From NCBI GenBank assembly GCA_009746045.1, contig RPFO01000165.1:6889036-6953035 (forward strand): a stretch of 64,000 nucleotides of DNA, given 5' to 3'. A program made the translations under genes and the position numbers. Origin of the DNA: Mesostigma viride. Lineage: Eukaryota; Streptophyta; Mesostigmatophyceae; Mesostigmatales; Mesostigmataceae. This document shows positions 54,241 to 64,000 of the stretch, in pieces. Below the pieces are notes generated by a model that saw only the letters and a program-made list of their open reading frames with translations, was not told the origin of the DNA and did no database searches. Within the stretch, counting starts at the first letter, position 1. Each line of letters begins with the position of its first letter.

Positions 54241-55718
54241 AGTCGGCAGTGTCAGGGAGCTAGCCCCAACTGACAAGAACGTGGCTGGCCACACGCAGGA
54301 GCCGCCGGGGTGGGGCGTGGCACAGCAAATAAAACTGCAGCAGCTGCCCACAGCGTGGCAATACGGTTGCGAGCTGCCGCCTGCCTGCCCGCTAAGCTGC
54401 TCAAGGGATGGCCGGCTTGTTGACAGCGTGCACCTAAGTTGCGGTATGGCTCACCGGCCATCATGCACTGCCCTAGTTGCAAAACTGGTTGACTGCTAGG
54501 CAGGCCACCAAAATGGAATCTGGCGCGCCTACCTGCTGCCCAGGCTGCTTGATCGAACAGGCGCAAGGTCAAAAGATAGCAATGTACGTGGGCAGTGATG
54601 CGCCTGCAGCCAGGATACCTTCAAGACAAACGACGTCAATTAGAACTCGCTGAGCAGAAAAGGCGGCGCCTGCAGCCGGTTCATGCCCAATCTCCGCCAC
54701 CTGGAGGCCTTGCATGACGTGGTGGCCGTATGTGTCTAGCTTCTTAAATGGGGAAGGGGTGTACATCGTTGGCGAGCTGCGCTTTCTCCTGCGGTTGCTA
54801 TCTTCGCTTCCCGCACCTAAACTTCCACTCGTAAGCTCGCTCAGTGGCTGCTGCTGGTGCAGCTCCAGGGGCGTGTAATGAATTATTATTGCGTGCTCTC
54901 GCGATATAATTTTGGTTGCCATGCACCTCCACGTACACGTCGCCTGCCTGGCTTTTTTTTTTTTTCAGTGGAGCCCATGCAGCGGCCTGCCTCCGGGCGC
55001 CTCGCTGGTGGCTGTGCTGATGCCACCTGCGTTGCAGAAACACTGGGCTCAAACATCTCCCGAATTCTCCTACTACGCTGGGCACGTGTTCGATCTATAG
55101 TACTTGGCTGTACCACTTGTAAGCAAAGCTGCGAGTCTACGACGGGCTATGGTCGACCTACATAAGAAAACTATATAATTCTGCGGTCGGAATGAACCCT
55201 GCATGTGTAGGGTTGTTGCTCGTTAGGAAACCTGTAACGAATAACCTCTAGAAAGCCATCGGGCAGCGGACGGGCTGATCCGTCTGCCTTGATCCACTGG
55301 TTTCAGGCTGCAAACCACCTGTATGTATGCCGTGTTTCTAAAGAAATTATTAGCTGCGTTTCTGTCGGCGGGGGGGACTGACATGATTCCTATACCGGCG
55401 CTGCCTAACTCCACTAACGCCTCCCGCTTCAGCAAATCATCTAGGGCTACGCCAGAATACCCGCATCTAGGGCTACGCCAGAATAATCACTTATCCATAT
55501 GCATGCAGCCGCCGGCCTGATTAATTCCCTCAATCCCTCTGCCTCCCCGGAGCTTCCGGTCACCCGGCGTGACCGCCATGGCTATGTACCTTCAGTCGCA
55601 CGTGCTCGCACCCTCGCACCCAATTTTTACCTTCGGTACTGGCGGGGATGATTTTTTCCGCGCCAAAAAAGTATATTAATTTAATCATTCAATTCGTCCT
55701 GGGAAGTGATCGTCCGCC
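54241..55718. other. Unassigned region
   Basis: No supported gene. A T-run at 54952-54965 and a short direct repeat (CATCTAGGGCTACGCCAGAATA, about 55438-55485) are the only features seen. Confidence 0.35.
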
Positions 55719-55967
55719 ATGAATAACTTAATTGCTGGTACGAGGGTAGCGGATCTAAATTCTAATCTAGCTGCCATTCTCGCTGCCAAGCTTGAGAAAA
55801 CTTTTCGCTTGGGCCACAGTCATGGCGAAAAAAGCAGTAATGGCAGCCGGCTGCAGGGGAGTGCCGATAGGCATGTACTGAGGTTAGAGCAAAGGTATAT
55901 CTGGCGAGGGGTTTTTGTCAGCGGCCATGGAAACTGCTTCCGTATTCCTCGATCGGCCGTTTGTTAG
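55719..55967 (+). CDS. Small unrecognised open frame (82 aa)
   Basis: ATG in the good context GCCATGA, starting MNNLIAGTRVADLNSNLAA and ending RSAVC. It has no domain, signal peptide or membrane segment I can identify. It could be a first exon or chance. Confidence 0.15.
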   Translation: MNNLIAGTRVADLNSNLAAILAAKLEKTFRLGHSHGEKSSNGSRLQGSADRHVLRLEQRYIWRGVFVSGHGNCFRIPRSAVC

Positions 55968-56200
55968 CGTCATTCTCGGCAATCACGGCGCCATTCAAAA
56001 TTACTTCGAGTTTGTTTGGGTCAATAGTGGTATCCAGCGTGCCGAATGTCACTCGAGCTGAACATGTTGCCGACATTTATTAATTGGCAAAATAATACGT
56101 CTATCGAGCATCCATAGCTGCGAACAATATCACGTACTCTATTTCGCACTTGACGTGTATCACCGACTAAAATGATCGAGACAACTATTCATGCATGGAC

Positions 56201-56262
56201 GTGGTCCCCCCATGGGGACACGAGACTAATTAATTAATTAAATTAATTAATTCATTCATTCA
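56201..56262 (+). other. LINE-type tail: hairpin and TTAA repeat
   Basis: GTGG-TCCCC-CCA-TGGGGA-CAC, then GAGACTAATTAATTAATTAA and ATTCATTC. No LINE body remains upstream. Confidence 0.7.
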
Positions 56263-56454
56263 TGGAGGCATAGCGGTCCAACGTTGCCCGAGAATTTGAG
56301 CAGTACGTACGTCATAGATGAAATTAAGGTGCGACGTTCCGCGTTCGCGGAAGTCACTGTGGTTGTGTGTGACTGAAATTAGTTCATAATGCAATTTATA
56401 CCATAAAAAAAACTGGACTATTTAATGCAGGAGGGTTAAATTGCTCCATCCAAC

Positions 56455-56710
56455 ATCGACCTGATTTATGCGGATGATACCACCCTCATCGAGCGCCCCG
56501 AGCACATTTAGTCAGACCTGGTTGGACTGTCTGGGCTTGGAGGCGCGGGCGGTGGGGTTGGAGATTAGTGTCAAAACTGAGGCGATCGGGCCGTGGTTGG
56601 GGCTACCAGTTGCTCGCCAAAACCGCGGCTGCCCGACGGGGCGGAGGTCCCGTTCCGTGATCGCTTCAAACTGCTGGCTGGGGAGCATGCTGCAGAATTC
56701 GATCCTTGCA
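56455..56710 (+). pseudogene. LINE reverse transcriptase scrap (family A relative)
   Basis: DLIYADDTTLIERPEH, then a stop, then GLEARAVGLEISVKTEAIG matches the YADD region of family A, but with a diverged sequence. Confidence 0.7.
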
Positions 56711-56829
56711 TGGGGAAGGGCAAGTGGGTGCATATGAGGGATGTCGCACTGAGCGGTGGCGTCTGAGTGCATATGCATCTTGATGCTGCACGATGTGATT
56801 ATATGGAGAATAGGAAGAAGGTGCAGGAG

Positions 56830-58520
56830 TGGGAGAGGATCAGCCCAAGCCCCATCCAGCTGTGGATAAGCAAGGGAGGCATGGGGGTGTGATGCCGCGC
56901 TGGATGGGTCGTGGCCAACACGGGGGCACAGTTCTAAGATATGGGCCAGCAGGACCTCGATCATTCACTCAGGCACAGGGTTGGTCATCGCGCACCACAT
57001 CATCCAGCTGCAAGTTCTGCCCTGTGTGCATGCCATTGAAGCTGACTGTCAGACGCAAGAAGGGTGTCCCCCCTTCCCCACACCCCAACTGTTGGATGAA
57101 CACCGTGGGCAGTACGTGCAAAAGTCTATTATGGACTCAGTGGGATGGGGCGGTGTTCATGTTGGAGCTAGGACCTGGCTTTAGAGCCAGCAGGCAGGGG
57201 TGCGCACGCCGGGGCAAGTCACGCATGAGGAAGAGCCCGCATGCAGCGCCCGGCAAGCCAGCCAATGATAAGCCCATGGAGCAACGCCTGTATGCTGTCA
57301 CGGTCTGACACTAGCGATGGGGATCACACCGTACGTGGTATGCACAGGTGAAGCAGAGCACTGAAGGTGCATATGCTGCAGAAGATGAAGCACATCCCTG
57401 AGAAGCAGCACGACATGAACCTCCTGATCCACGCTCTATGGTGCCCTACTTGCTCGCAAGAAAGAGCACCTCATCAAGGGTGTGAGGGGTGTGCTGACCC
57501 CACCGCAGGTCCGTGCTGCATCGTCTATACAGTTGTACTTAAGGCGTGCATCCATCAGCGCCAGCAAGGCGGAGGGTGTGATGGACCACGTGCATGGTGG
57601 GTGCACTACTAGGCAAGTTACGCTCTAGTCAGCACTACTTCGGGGATCACTGTGCATGCAAGAAGTGGGCGCATGTGGTGAGGACAAGGGGGAGGTGGTG
57701 GAGAGGAAAGTCAGGTGCACGGTGGTGAATGGGGGGCGGCGGCGCACTGTGTGCAGACAGCTACCGCGGATGGTGGAGAAGATTAGGGGGTCATTGAGCT
57801 GGACGTGTATGGGGTGCAGTGAGGGGGGTGTGGGCCAAGAAGACTGGGCGGGAGCTGGTGGAGGGCTGCCTGCACAATTCAAGTAGCAACAACCATGATG
57901 AGGCACTGCACTCTGTCCAGGTTAGCTTGATCACTCCCCACGGGAAGGGTGGGTGGCCAGGGCTGCTGTACCCCACTGCCATGGCGATCGGATTCATGCG
58001 GAAGCAGTTTGGAGATGAATCAGGTGGGTCCGGCTGTGTGCCTCCCTTGGCATCACCCTCCTCGATCCCCTCCGTACTGCAGCAGCTGCAGCCTGGCGCT
58101 GGCCCGGGACCACAATGCGCAGCAGGAGTCTGAGGCATGGCAGACGCTGACAATGAAAGGAGCGGCGCAAGAATGACACCCTGGCCAAGAACCAGGAGTG
58201 GGATGACGCCAATTAAGCACGACAACTGAGCTGCCACGTACAAGACGGAGCGGGGTGGATTACGGGGGGGTGTCCTCGGAGTGCAGCAGTGACAGTGAGG
58301 GGGAGGAGGAGGGGTGGAAGGAGGGGGGGATGAGGGGGATTGGATTGACACCCCATGCATGGTGTGCACATGATGATCGACACGGCATCCCCGGATGAGA
58401 ACCCCATCGTGATGTGTGAGGGCTGCCCCAATGGTGTCCATTTGTTGTGCATGGACCCCCCCCTCACTAAGGTGCCTAAGGGGGACTACTTTAATTTGCC
58501 CCCCCCGTGAGGAGGGCCGG
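56830..58520 (+). pseudogene. Decayed gene with C-terminal PHD finger
   Basis: Protein-like segments in shifting plus-strand frames: FCPVCMPLKLTVRRKKG (about 57020), HMLQKMKHIPEKQHDMNLLI (57367-57425), SIQLYLRRASIS (about 57510-57570), KKTGRELVEGCLHNSSSNNHD (57838-57900), LYPTAMAIGFMRKQFGDESG (57968-58030). At 58370-58510 IVMCEGCPNGVHLLCMDPPL and TKVPKGDYFNLPP match the second half of a PHD finger, with a possible first C-x2-C upstream in another frame. It may be a host chromatin-type gene or a retroelement relative of family C. No intron model rescues it. Confidence 0.4.
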
Positions 58521-59578
58521 GCAGTGATAGTGATGATGAATAAGCTAGCTTACTAGCTTCTCTGGTACTGTCAGGTGGCCATTGGCCAACTGCCAAAATT
58601 TATAACTTCAACGTTTGCATATCGGAATGAGCTCAAATTTTGTGGCATTACTTGTCGATATGTGTAGTATTTATCTCCCCAGGCTCTAAATATGTGTCTA
58701 TGATTTAATTAATTTTTTGAGCCCAAAAAAGTGCCGTTTTTGTGGGAAATTTTATAATTGTAATAATACCCAACATTCCGGGCCGGCCCCAACTAGGTAG
58801 GCGACCTCAATCTATACAATTAATTAATTAATTATTGATTAATAGACACGTGACTGCGTCATCTATAGAATACTATATGGGAATATATTGAAACATGAGA
58901 AACTTTGCCCCCAGTGTACGTCCTATGTAGGGGATATGCCCCTAAAGTAGTCTTTTGTCCGTTTTTGCGTAATACCGGGCATTGAAAGGGGCCGGTATAC
59001 TATACCCCCCATCAGTGGGTGGGATGGACCCCCACACATCCCATTTACACGGCAAAATCATCATGGTTTGGGTGCCCCTGGGCCAGCTTTGCATGTTATT
59101 CCATATTATGGTTTTGGGGGGTCTGGCATAGGACCCTCACCTTCATCAAATTGTCATGACATCGGGGCGCGGGCGGGGGCGAGTGTGCACTGAGGGGAGG
59201 GGGGGGGGAATCATTTGCCAGGGGTTATGATGATTGTCAGAGGCCAGACCACCCCCACCCCCTGGGTCCGTCCACTATCTATCATGATTACGGGGTTGGG
59301 GGGTTTCTGCCCCACCCCACCTCCCAGGCCCCATTCACCCCTGCTAGCTAGTCCATAGTCAGTCCCCATAAATCCATGATGTCGGAGAAGAGGCAAAGAG
59401 GGGGGGGGGGCGGGGGGGGCCGCCGAGGCCGGGGCTCCAACTGAGGCCTGTCCCTACTGACCCGGCCTCAAAGGGCCCGCGGGCGGGCAGGGGGGGTCTG
59501 TCCGCTCGGCCGGGTTGTTACGGACGTATGCCGGCAAAGTCGGAGACTCAGGGGGCGGGGAAACCGACGTCAGATACC
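58521..59578. other. Spacer with solo LINE A end
   Basis: 58820-58860 holds a TTAA repeat followed by AATAGACACGTGACTGCGTC, a minimal inverted LINE A end without body. 59190-59520 is G/C-run rich. No gene seen. Confidence 0.5.
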
Positions 59579-61303
59579 TAGCTCGTCGTCTGTCCCTGGT
59601 CCTAATTTTAGGACTGAGTTCAACTCAGTCCTAATTTTAGGACCTAATTTTGAGGTTTTGTAGAATATTCGCCCCGGTCGGAATATTTGGCAGAAAAATT
59701 TTCTCAAAATTTATTCAAATACTACGTGAAATGACCTTTCTGGGACATATTTTTGCGATTTTTTTGGATTTTGTTTGGGCGGCTAAATGTACGGTCAAAT
59801 GTACAGGTGGTAAGGGTACATTTTCACGCGAAACGTGAGTTCCGGAAATGCACGACCTAGCCATGGCGGCTTGCGCCCATGCATGCAGTTTACGTTTTCG
59901 GACGATTTTGCGGGCCAAACCAAGGAAATAGATTTTTTATGTCCTAAAGATGATACAAGTGAATTTTAACCTCGCGGGGATGCGATTTACTGGGTGTCGG
60001 CACTGTTCTTGCTGGAAAAATCTGCGATTAGGCAGGTCGACGGAATGGATTACTACAATTGATTCCCGGGTCGAATCGGAGGGTTTATAGGTTTCTTTCT
60101 ACCCTTTATCATGTATTGTCGTAGATTAAGTCTAGCGGCAGTAAAGATTTGATGATTTCGACCACTCTGTCACGTCATGGTTTGTGTGCCGCAAAGTGCC
60201 ACTTTTGCAGGCACCGCCTGGGCCAAGGTAACGCCAGCCGTGCCAGGTAAAGCTGGAATATCGCTGCTTCATCGTTTCTTGGTATTCTTACATGAGTTTA
60301 AGCTTGCGATGCGCTGTCAGTTTTGAGTCTTGCTGCTCTTTCTTGACCGTTGCCTGCCCCTCTCTAAAACCATCTTTTTAGATGATCTTACCAGGCATTT
60401 GCCTTACCGTAGCGTGGCTGTACAAGGTTTTAGGTGCTGAATGGGTTAAAACACTTTCATAGATGTTAGTTATTCTCTTGCTATGTTCATACTGCATGAT
60501 TGTGTGGTCATGAGCTGCGTCAAGGGTACTGTCAAGCTTATACGGGTGAGTGAAAAATCTTGGTGATAAACCACTGTCATCATGTGCCAGCAGGTATCTT
60601 GGCCATGTCATGGCAAGGTAATACAGTTTTATCCATGTCCATTCTTGTAAAGAACAATTAAATGTGACTAACCTACCCATTACATCGGTGGTTATTACTT
60701 ATAATACATCCCTTTGTAGCTACGTATCCATACGCATTCCCTACATGTATGCATAGGCTTTCACACATACTAATGTACAATATAACTGCAATATGATGAT
60801 GCAAGTATGTTTTCCTATTATGCCTGAAGGGAAATGGGCTGATTGACATGGTTTGTGGCCACGCTTCTATGTAGTATGACCGCACTTACATGCTTGCAAA
60901 TTGCTAGCATGGCCCAGTCCTATGTATAGGACTGGCAGTATTTGGCGTGTTTCAGGCAGTGCCAGTGGCCAAATTGAGTGCAGTTTTTTGCCACAGGTCA
61001 AGAACTATATTGTTTACATGCCTGTATTTTTTTAACATGCATATGGAATTTATTCAATTTTTGCCACTCATGCTTCCACACAAAAATGCAAATTCGCCGA
61101 CGGTGCCATACATCCATGTAATTTTTAGGAGTTTGGGTCAAGTTTTCACTGATGTAGTATTTTTGCCAGCAAGAGGACATCAAATACTCCATAGACCCAC
61201 ATCTAAGCATCTTGGATGGACCCCCCACCTAGTCACTACACACGGTTGAAAAAGGCCAACTCAGTCCTATTATTAGGACTGAGTTGGGACAGACGACGAG
61301 CTA
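59579..61303. mobile_element. Element with 18-bp terminal inverted repeats
   Basis: TAGCTCGTCGTCTGTCCC at 59579-59596 is the exact inverse of 61286-61303. Just inside each end is a large palindrome built from the same words (GGACTGAGTT/AACTCAGTCC): 59603-59641 and 61258-61286. The interior (about 1.65 kb) has no recognised transposase, so a non-autonomous DNA transposon is the best reading. No clear target duplication is visible. Confidence 0.6.
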
Positions 61304-62495
61304 GGGGGGAAAACGACGCCGAAACTGATGTCAAGGGTGAAACCTTCAGCATGGTAGCTTGCATGGGCGTGCTTATCCGTCAGCCCTAGTACTGACCAAT
61401 GAGCCCATTAGTCTGTCACATGTGGTCGGCCGTTCTCATGCAAACTTGGACTCATGATAGCTGGTTCAGTTCATTTGGCGCGATGCAACCGACGAGGGGC
61501 GCCGCCGCTCCAGTCGGCGCCGGCGGGTCGGTCCGCCTCGGCCAGCCATTATTAGTACTGCAGCTTGTCAGTGTGGCCGCGTCCGGGGCGGCGGCGGGCG
61601 GTGTCGGATTCGCGTCGGGAACTCACTCAATCAAGGCCGCGAAACGGCGTCGCGACTCATCGGAAACGCAAGAGGGTGCCGTCGGTAACAACCGACCGAA
61701 CCCGGCTGGTCGGTCGGTTGCCGGCTGGCCACTCGGACCCGACGGACCCACATCACCGACCCCCTCTTCCCCGGCCGGCCTAATCCCGGCCTTTTTAGGG
61801 ACTGGGCGGGTGTGGGCGGGCCGGGCCGGGCCGTTTTCGTTGTTCAGATTCAGCGAAAAAGAAAAAGGCACTACGAAAGGCACTACGAGATCGTGCAGTA
61901 TCTTTATCAGCGTTGCAGGACCTCCACTTCTGAGTCTCTGAGGAATTTGGCGCGGCGATGCCGTACAATGGTGGTTATAGGCAAAACAGCGTCGATGCCC
62001 TTTACAGCCTAACAGACCACCTGAACAAAGAGTCAAAACTTACAAATGACAATACCAACCAGGTTACTCAAAATTCTTTGTCAGGAATGACTACCTGTCC
62101 GTGTCAGGAATAACAGAAATCTGTTCTACTATATCAGCACTTCATGGTCAGGACTTCTTTCTTTCTTCCTGGCTCTCAAGAATTTGTTGCCGCAGAATGT
62201 AGATCTTATCTAACAGATCCTGAGACGGCCATCTTGCTAGCTACTCCAGTACTCCTGCGACGGCACGCGCATCCACGCGAATTACGAGCTGTCAATTGCC
62301 ACTTTGCCAGTGTTTACTACAGTCTGGCGGACATTCTTTGCTACAGTAACGGTGCAAGATCTCGAGTGCCAAAAGCGTCCGTGACTACACTCACCAAACG
62401 TATGGTTGCATTGACAGCATGGCCCTCACTTGGCAGTTGGCAGTTGGCCCAGATATTTGACGGGTCACAGAAGGAGGGGTGACATCTCCAGGCAA
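61304..62495. other. Unassigned region
   Basis: GC-rich 61490-61840 with open frames on both strands that I do not recognise. Then mixed sequence. No gene model. Confidence 0.3.
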
Positions 62496-63440
62496 AATTT
62501 CCTGGATACTAGGGGCCCGTCCCAGGGCCTGACTGCTGCGGTAAGCGCCGGCCCCTGAATTGAAATAGGGGCTGGCGAGTAAAACGAGGGTCGGCGGCGG
62601 TGGCCCCGTATTACTGGCCCCCAATAGCGCAGCGCTACGTGGCCGAGCTGCGGCACCACGTGGCAAGATGCGGCACCACGTGGCAAGATGAGGCGCCACG
62701 TGGCTTGATGCCGGCATGCCTCTCCGGCGACAGGCAATTACTGGGCAAGACATATCACAGTACCCTAGTAAGGTTACCATCCGAGCTACTTACGTCGCCA
62801 AACTATCTCTGTTGGATATGACCGGCGTGGGATTCCAACTAAACTGAACTGAACTGAACTGAACTGGGCAAGACATCTGCAGACTGCATGACAGTATAGC
62901 GCGGCGCGGCGTGAGGACGGATGCCGACACAGTTGTGTAGGCATCCGTAGGCCCGTACATAGCTGGCATCCGGGGCATGGCAAGATGGGACGCCACGTGG
63001 CATGATGCGGCATGCCGCGCCTGCTGTACAATATGGGGGCCCGAAATCTAGGGCTGGCGGCTGCATAAAAATTCGGCCCCTGGAATCTCCCCTATAGGGG
63101 CCGAAAAGATGGGGGCTAGCTAGAATTGGTGCCGGTAGCTGCACGGGCCCCTAGTATGGAAATAGGGGCCAGACATTCTGGACAGTGTTTTTTTTAGTGG
63201 CGATACACCGCCAAATGTGGCGGTGTGGCACTTTTTTTGGCAAAATGTGGCGTTGCCACCCACTTTGACAGGGCTCCCAAGAAGCCACAATTTGGCCGTG
63301 CTGTTCTACTTCGTAGTTTCGTTTCGCCACAGGGTGGCCGTGCCTGAAGTTTACTCTAGTACAGGTTACGCCACAATTGGCGGTGTCAGCCGGTCTTCCG
63401 GTCGGCGTTCCGCCACAAGCCTCCCTAGTACTAGACTACT
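62496..63440. repeat. Cluster of GC-rich hairpins
   Basis: Perfect or near-perfect stems: GCCCCT/AGGGGC (62552-62573), TTCGGCCCCT/AGGGGCCGAA (about 63071-63104), GGCCCCTA/TAGGGGCC (about 63147-63171). There are CACCGCCA-type stems at 63207-63230 and GCCACAATTTGGC-like words to 63400. Direct repeats GCGGCACCACGTGGCAAGAT (about 62650-62690) and AACTG units (62838-62866) are interspersed. Confidence 0.7.
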
Positions 63441-63752
63441 ACTATGAGTACTACTATGACTGACTGACTGCATAGTGCATGTACAGTACGTAGAGCCCGG
63501 CCGGCGGCCAAGTGCCAAGTGGCAAGTGGCCCGCTGCCCGAGACCAGAGCACGGAGAGTGCACTGTGCAGACTGCAGCTTGTGTGCATTTCATTAACTGC
63601 ATTTTCACGACAGCTGGCTCATATAACAGCTGGCGAGTGGCGGCCTGGCGCCTCAGTATTAAGTCACTCGCCAGCCATACTGCATTGACTAATGTGTTTC
63701 GACTTTCGGCACTAGTAATCGTTGTTGTTAATTTACCAAGTAGGAAAAATCC

Positions 63753-64000
63753 ATGGCAGACGCTGGGCCGTTTAGGCCACCTGGGCCGCCGCAGGTAGTG
63801 AGGGGAGGAGAGAGAAGAAATAGTGTGTTTTATGGCACCGGGCTTGGCCGGAAGCCTTTGGCCCTCCCAGCCGGAATGCGATGCAAACCAATCTTTCCAG
63901 GTCCGAATGGAGCCTCCATTGTCGTTGGGAAAACCAAGGCGACGGTAGAGATCGCTCCCGAGGAGGCGAAAAGGCTTAGGTCGAAGGAGACGCGGGCTGC
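63753..64000 (+). CDS. 5' part of an unrecognised open reading frame, runs off the window
   Basis: ATG in strong context (TCCATGGCA). Open for 82 codons to the window end. It starts MADAGPFRPPGPPQVV, continues with RKPLALPAGMRCKPIFPG and has a charged stretch APEEAKRLRSKETRA. No domain recognised. Proline-rich start and basic content would suit a nucleic-acid-binding or gag-like protein, but that is a guess. Confidence 0.35.
   Translation, partial: MADAGPFRPPGPPQVVRGGERRNSVFYGTGLGRKPLALPAGMRCKPIFPGPNGASIVVGKTKATVEIAPEEAKRLRSKETRA

Overview
The window reads as nuclear DNA of a plastid-bearing eukaryote, most likely a green alga (Chlorophyta). Three host genes can be built with confidence. One is a nine-exon dynactin subunit 2 (dynamitin) gene. 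One is a four-exon chloroplast PDZ-rubredoxin membrane protein of the ENH1 type, with a simple green-lineage transit peptide and no secretory signal. One is an intronless dynamin-family GTPase. Short consensus introns, dense minisatellites and many retroelements rule out a prokaryote. I cannot name the species. Dynamitin implies a cytoplasmic dynein/dynactin system, which land plants lack, so a flagellate or otherwise motile alga fits best.

Layout. 1-1560: decayed Penelope-like reverse transcriptase. 2.2-7.2 kb: broken non-LTR retrotransposons of two families (here called A and B), ending in hairpins and TTAA-repeat tails. 7.3-12.8 kb: a family B ORF1 split by a 2.66-kb non-autonomous LTR element and tRNA-like SINE sequence. 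13217-14566: a piggyBac-like non-autonomous DNA transposon with TTAA target duplication. 14894-16639 (-): dynamin-like GTPase. 16.7-20.4 kb: unassigned, with simple repeats. 20.4-21.8 kb: LINE fragments. 21784-22866: six and a half 170-bp tandem repeats leading into a large LINE (family C, 22982-28290) coding for PHD, RING-H2, C2H2 fingers, reverse transcriptase and a C-terminal restriction-like endonuclease. 29.0-33.5 kb: second SINE copy and a decayed LTR retroelement on the minus strand. 35.4-37.75 kb: more LINE fragments. 38725-42208 (-): ENH1-like gene. 43117-52922 (+): dynamitin gene. 53.0-54.2 kb: two LINE tails meeting tail to tail. 56.4-58.5 kb: LINE scrap and a decayed PHD-finger region. 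59579-61303: an element with 18-bp terminal inverted repeats. 62.5-63.4 kb: a cluster of GC-rich hairpins. 63753 to the end: the start of an open reading frame that leaves the window.

The ENH1-like and dynamitin genes are divergent neighbours with 908 bp between start codons. Three themes recur. First, unrelated retroelement families end in a short hairpin (different arm sequences, same shape), followed in the LINEs by an AT-rich, usually TTAA-type, repeat. Second, the introns of both multi-exon genes hold tandem copies of the neighbouring exon edge with its splice site, as if introns grew by local duplication across the splice junction. Third, the family C LINE has three reading-frame breaks, all in the direction of a lost single base in GC-rich sequence, so it may be less dead than it looks.
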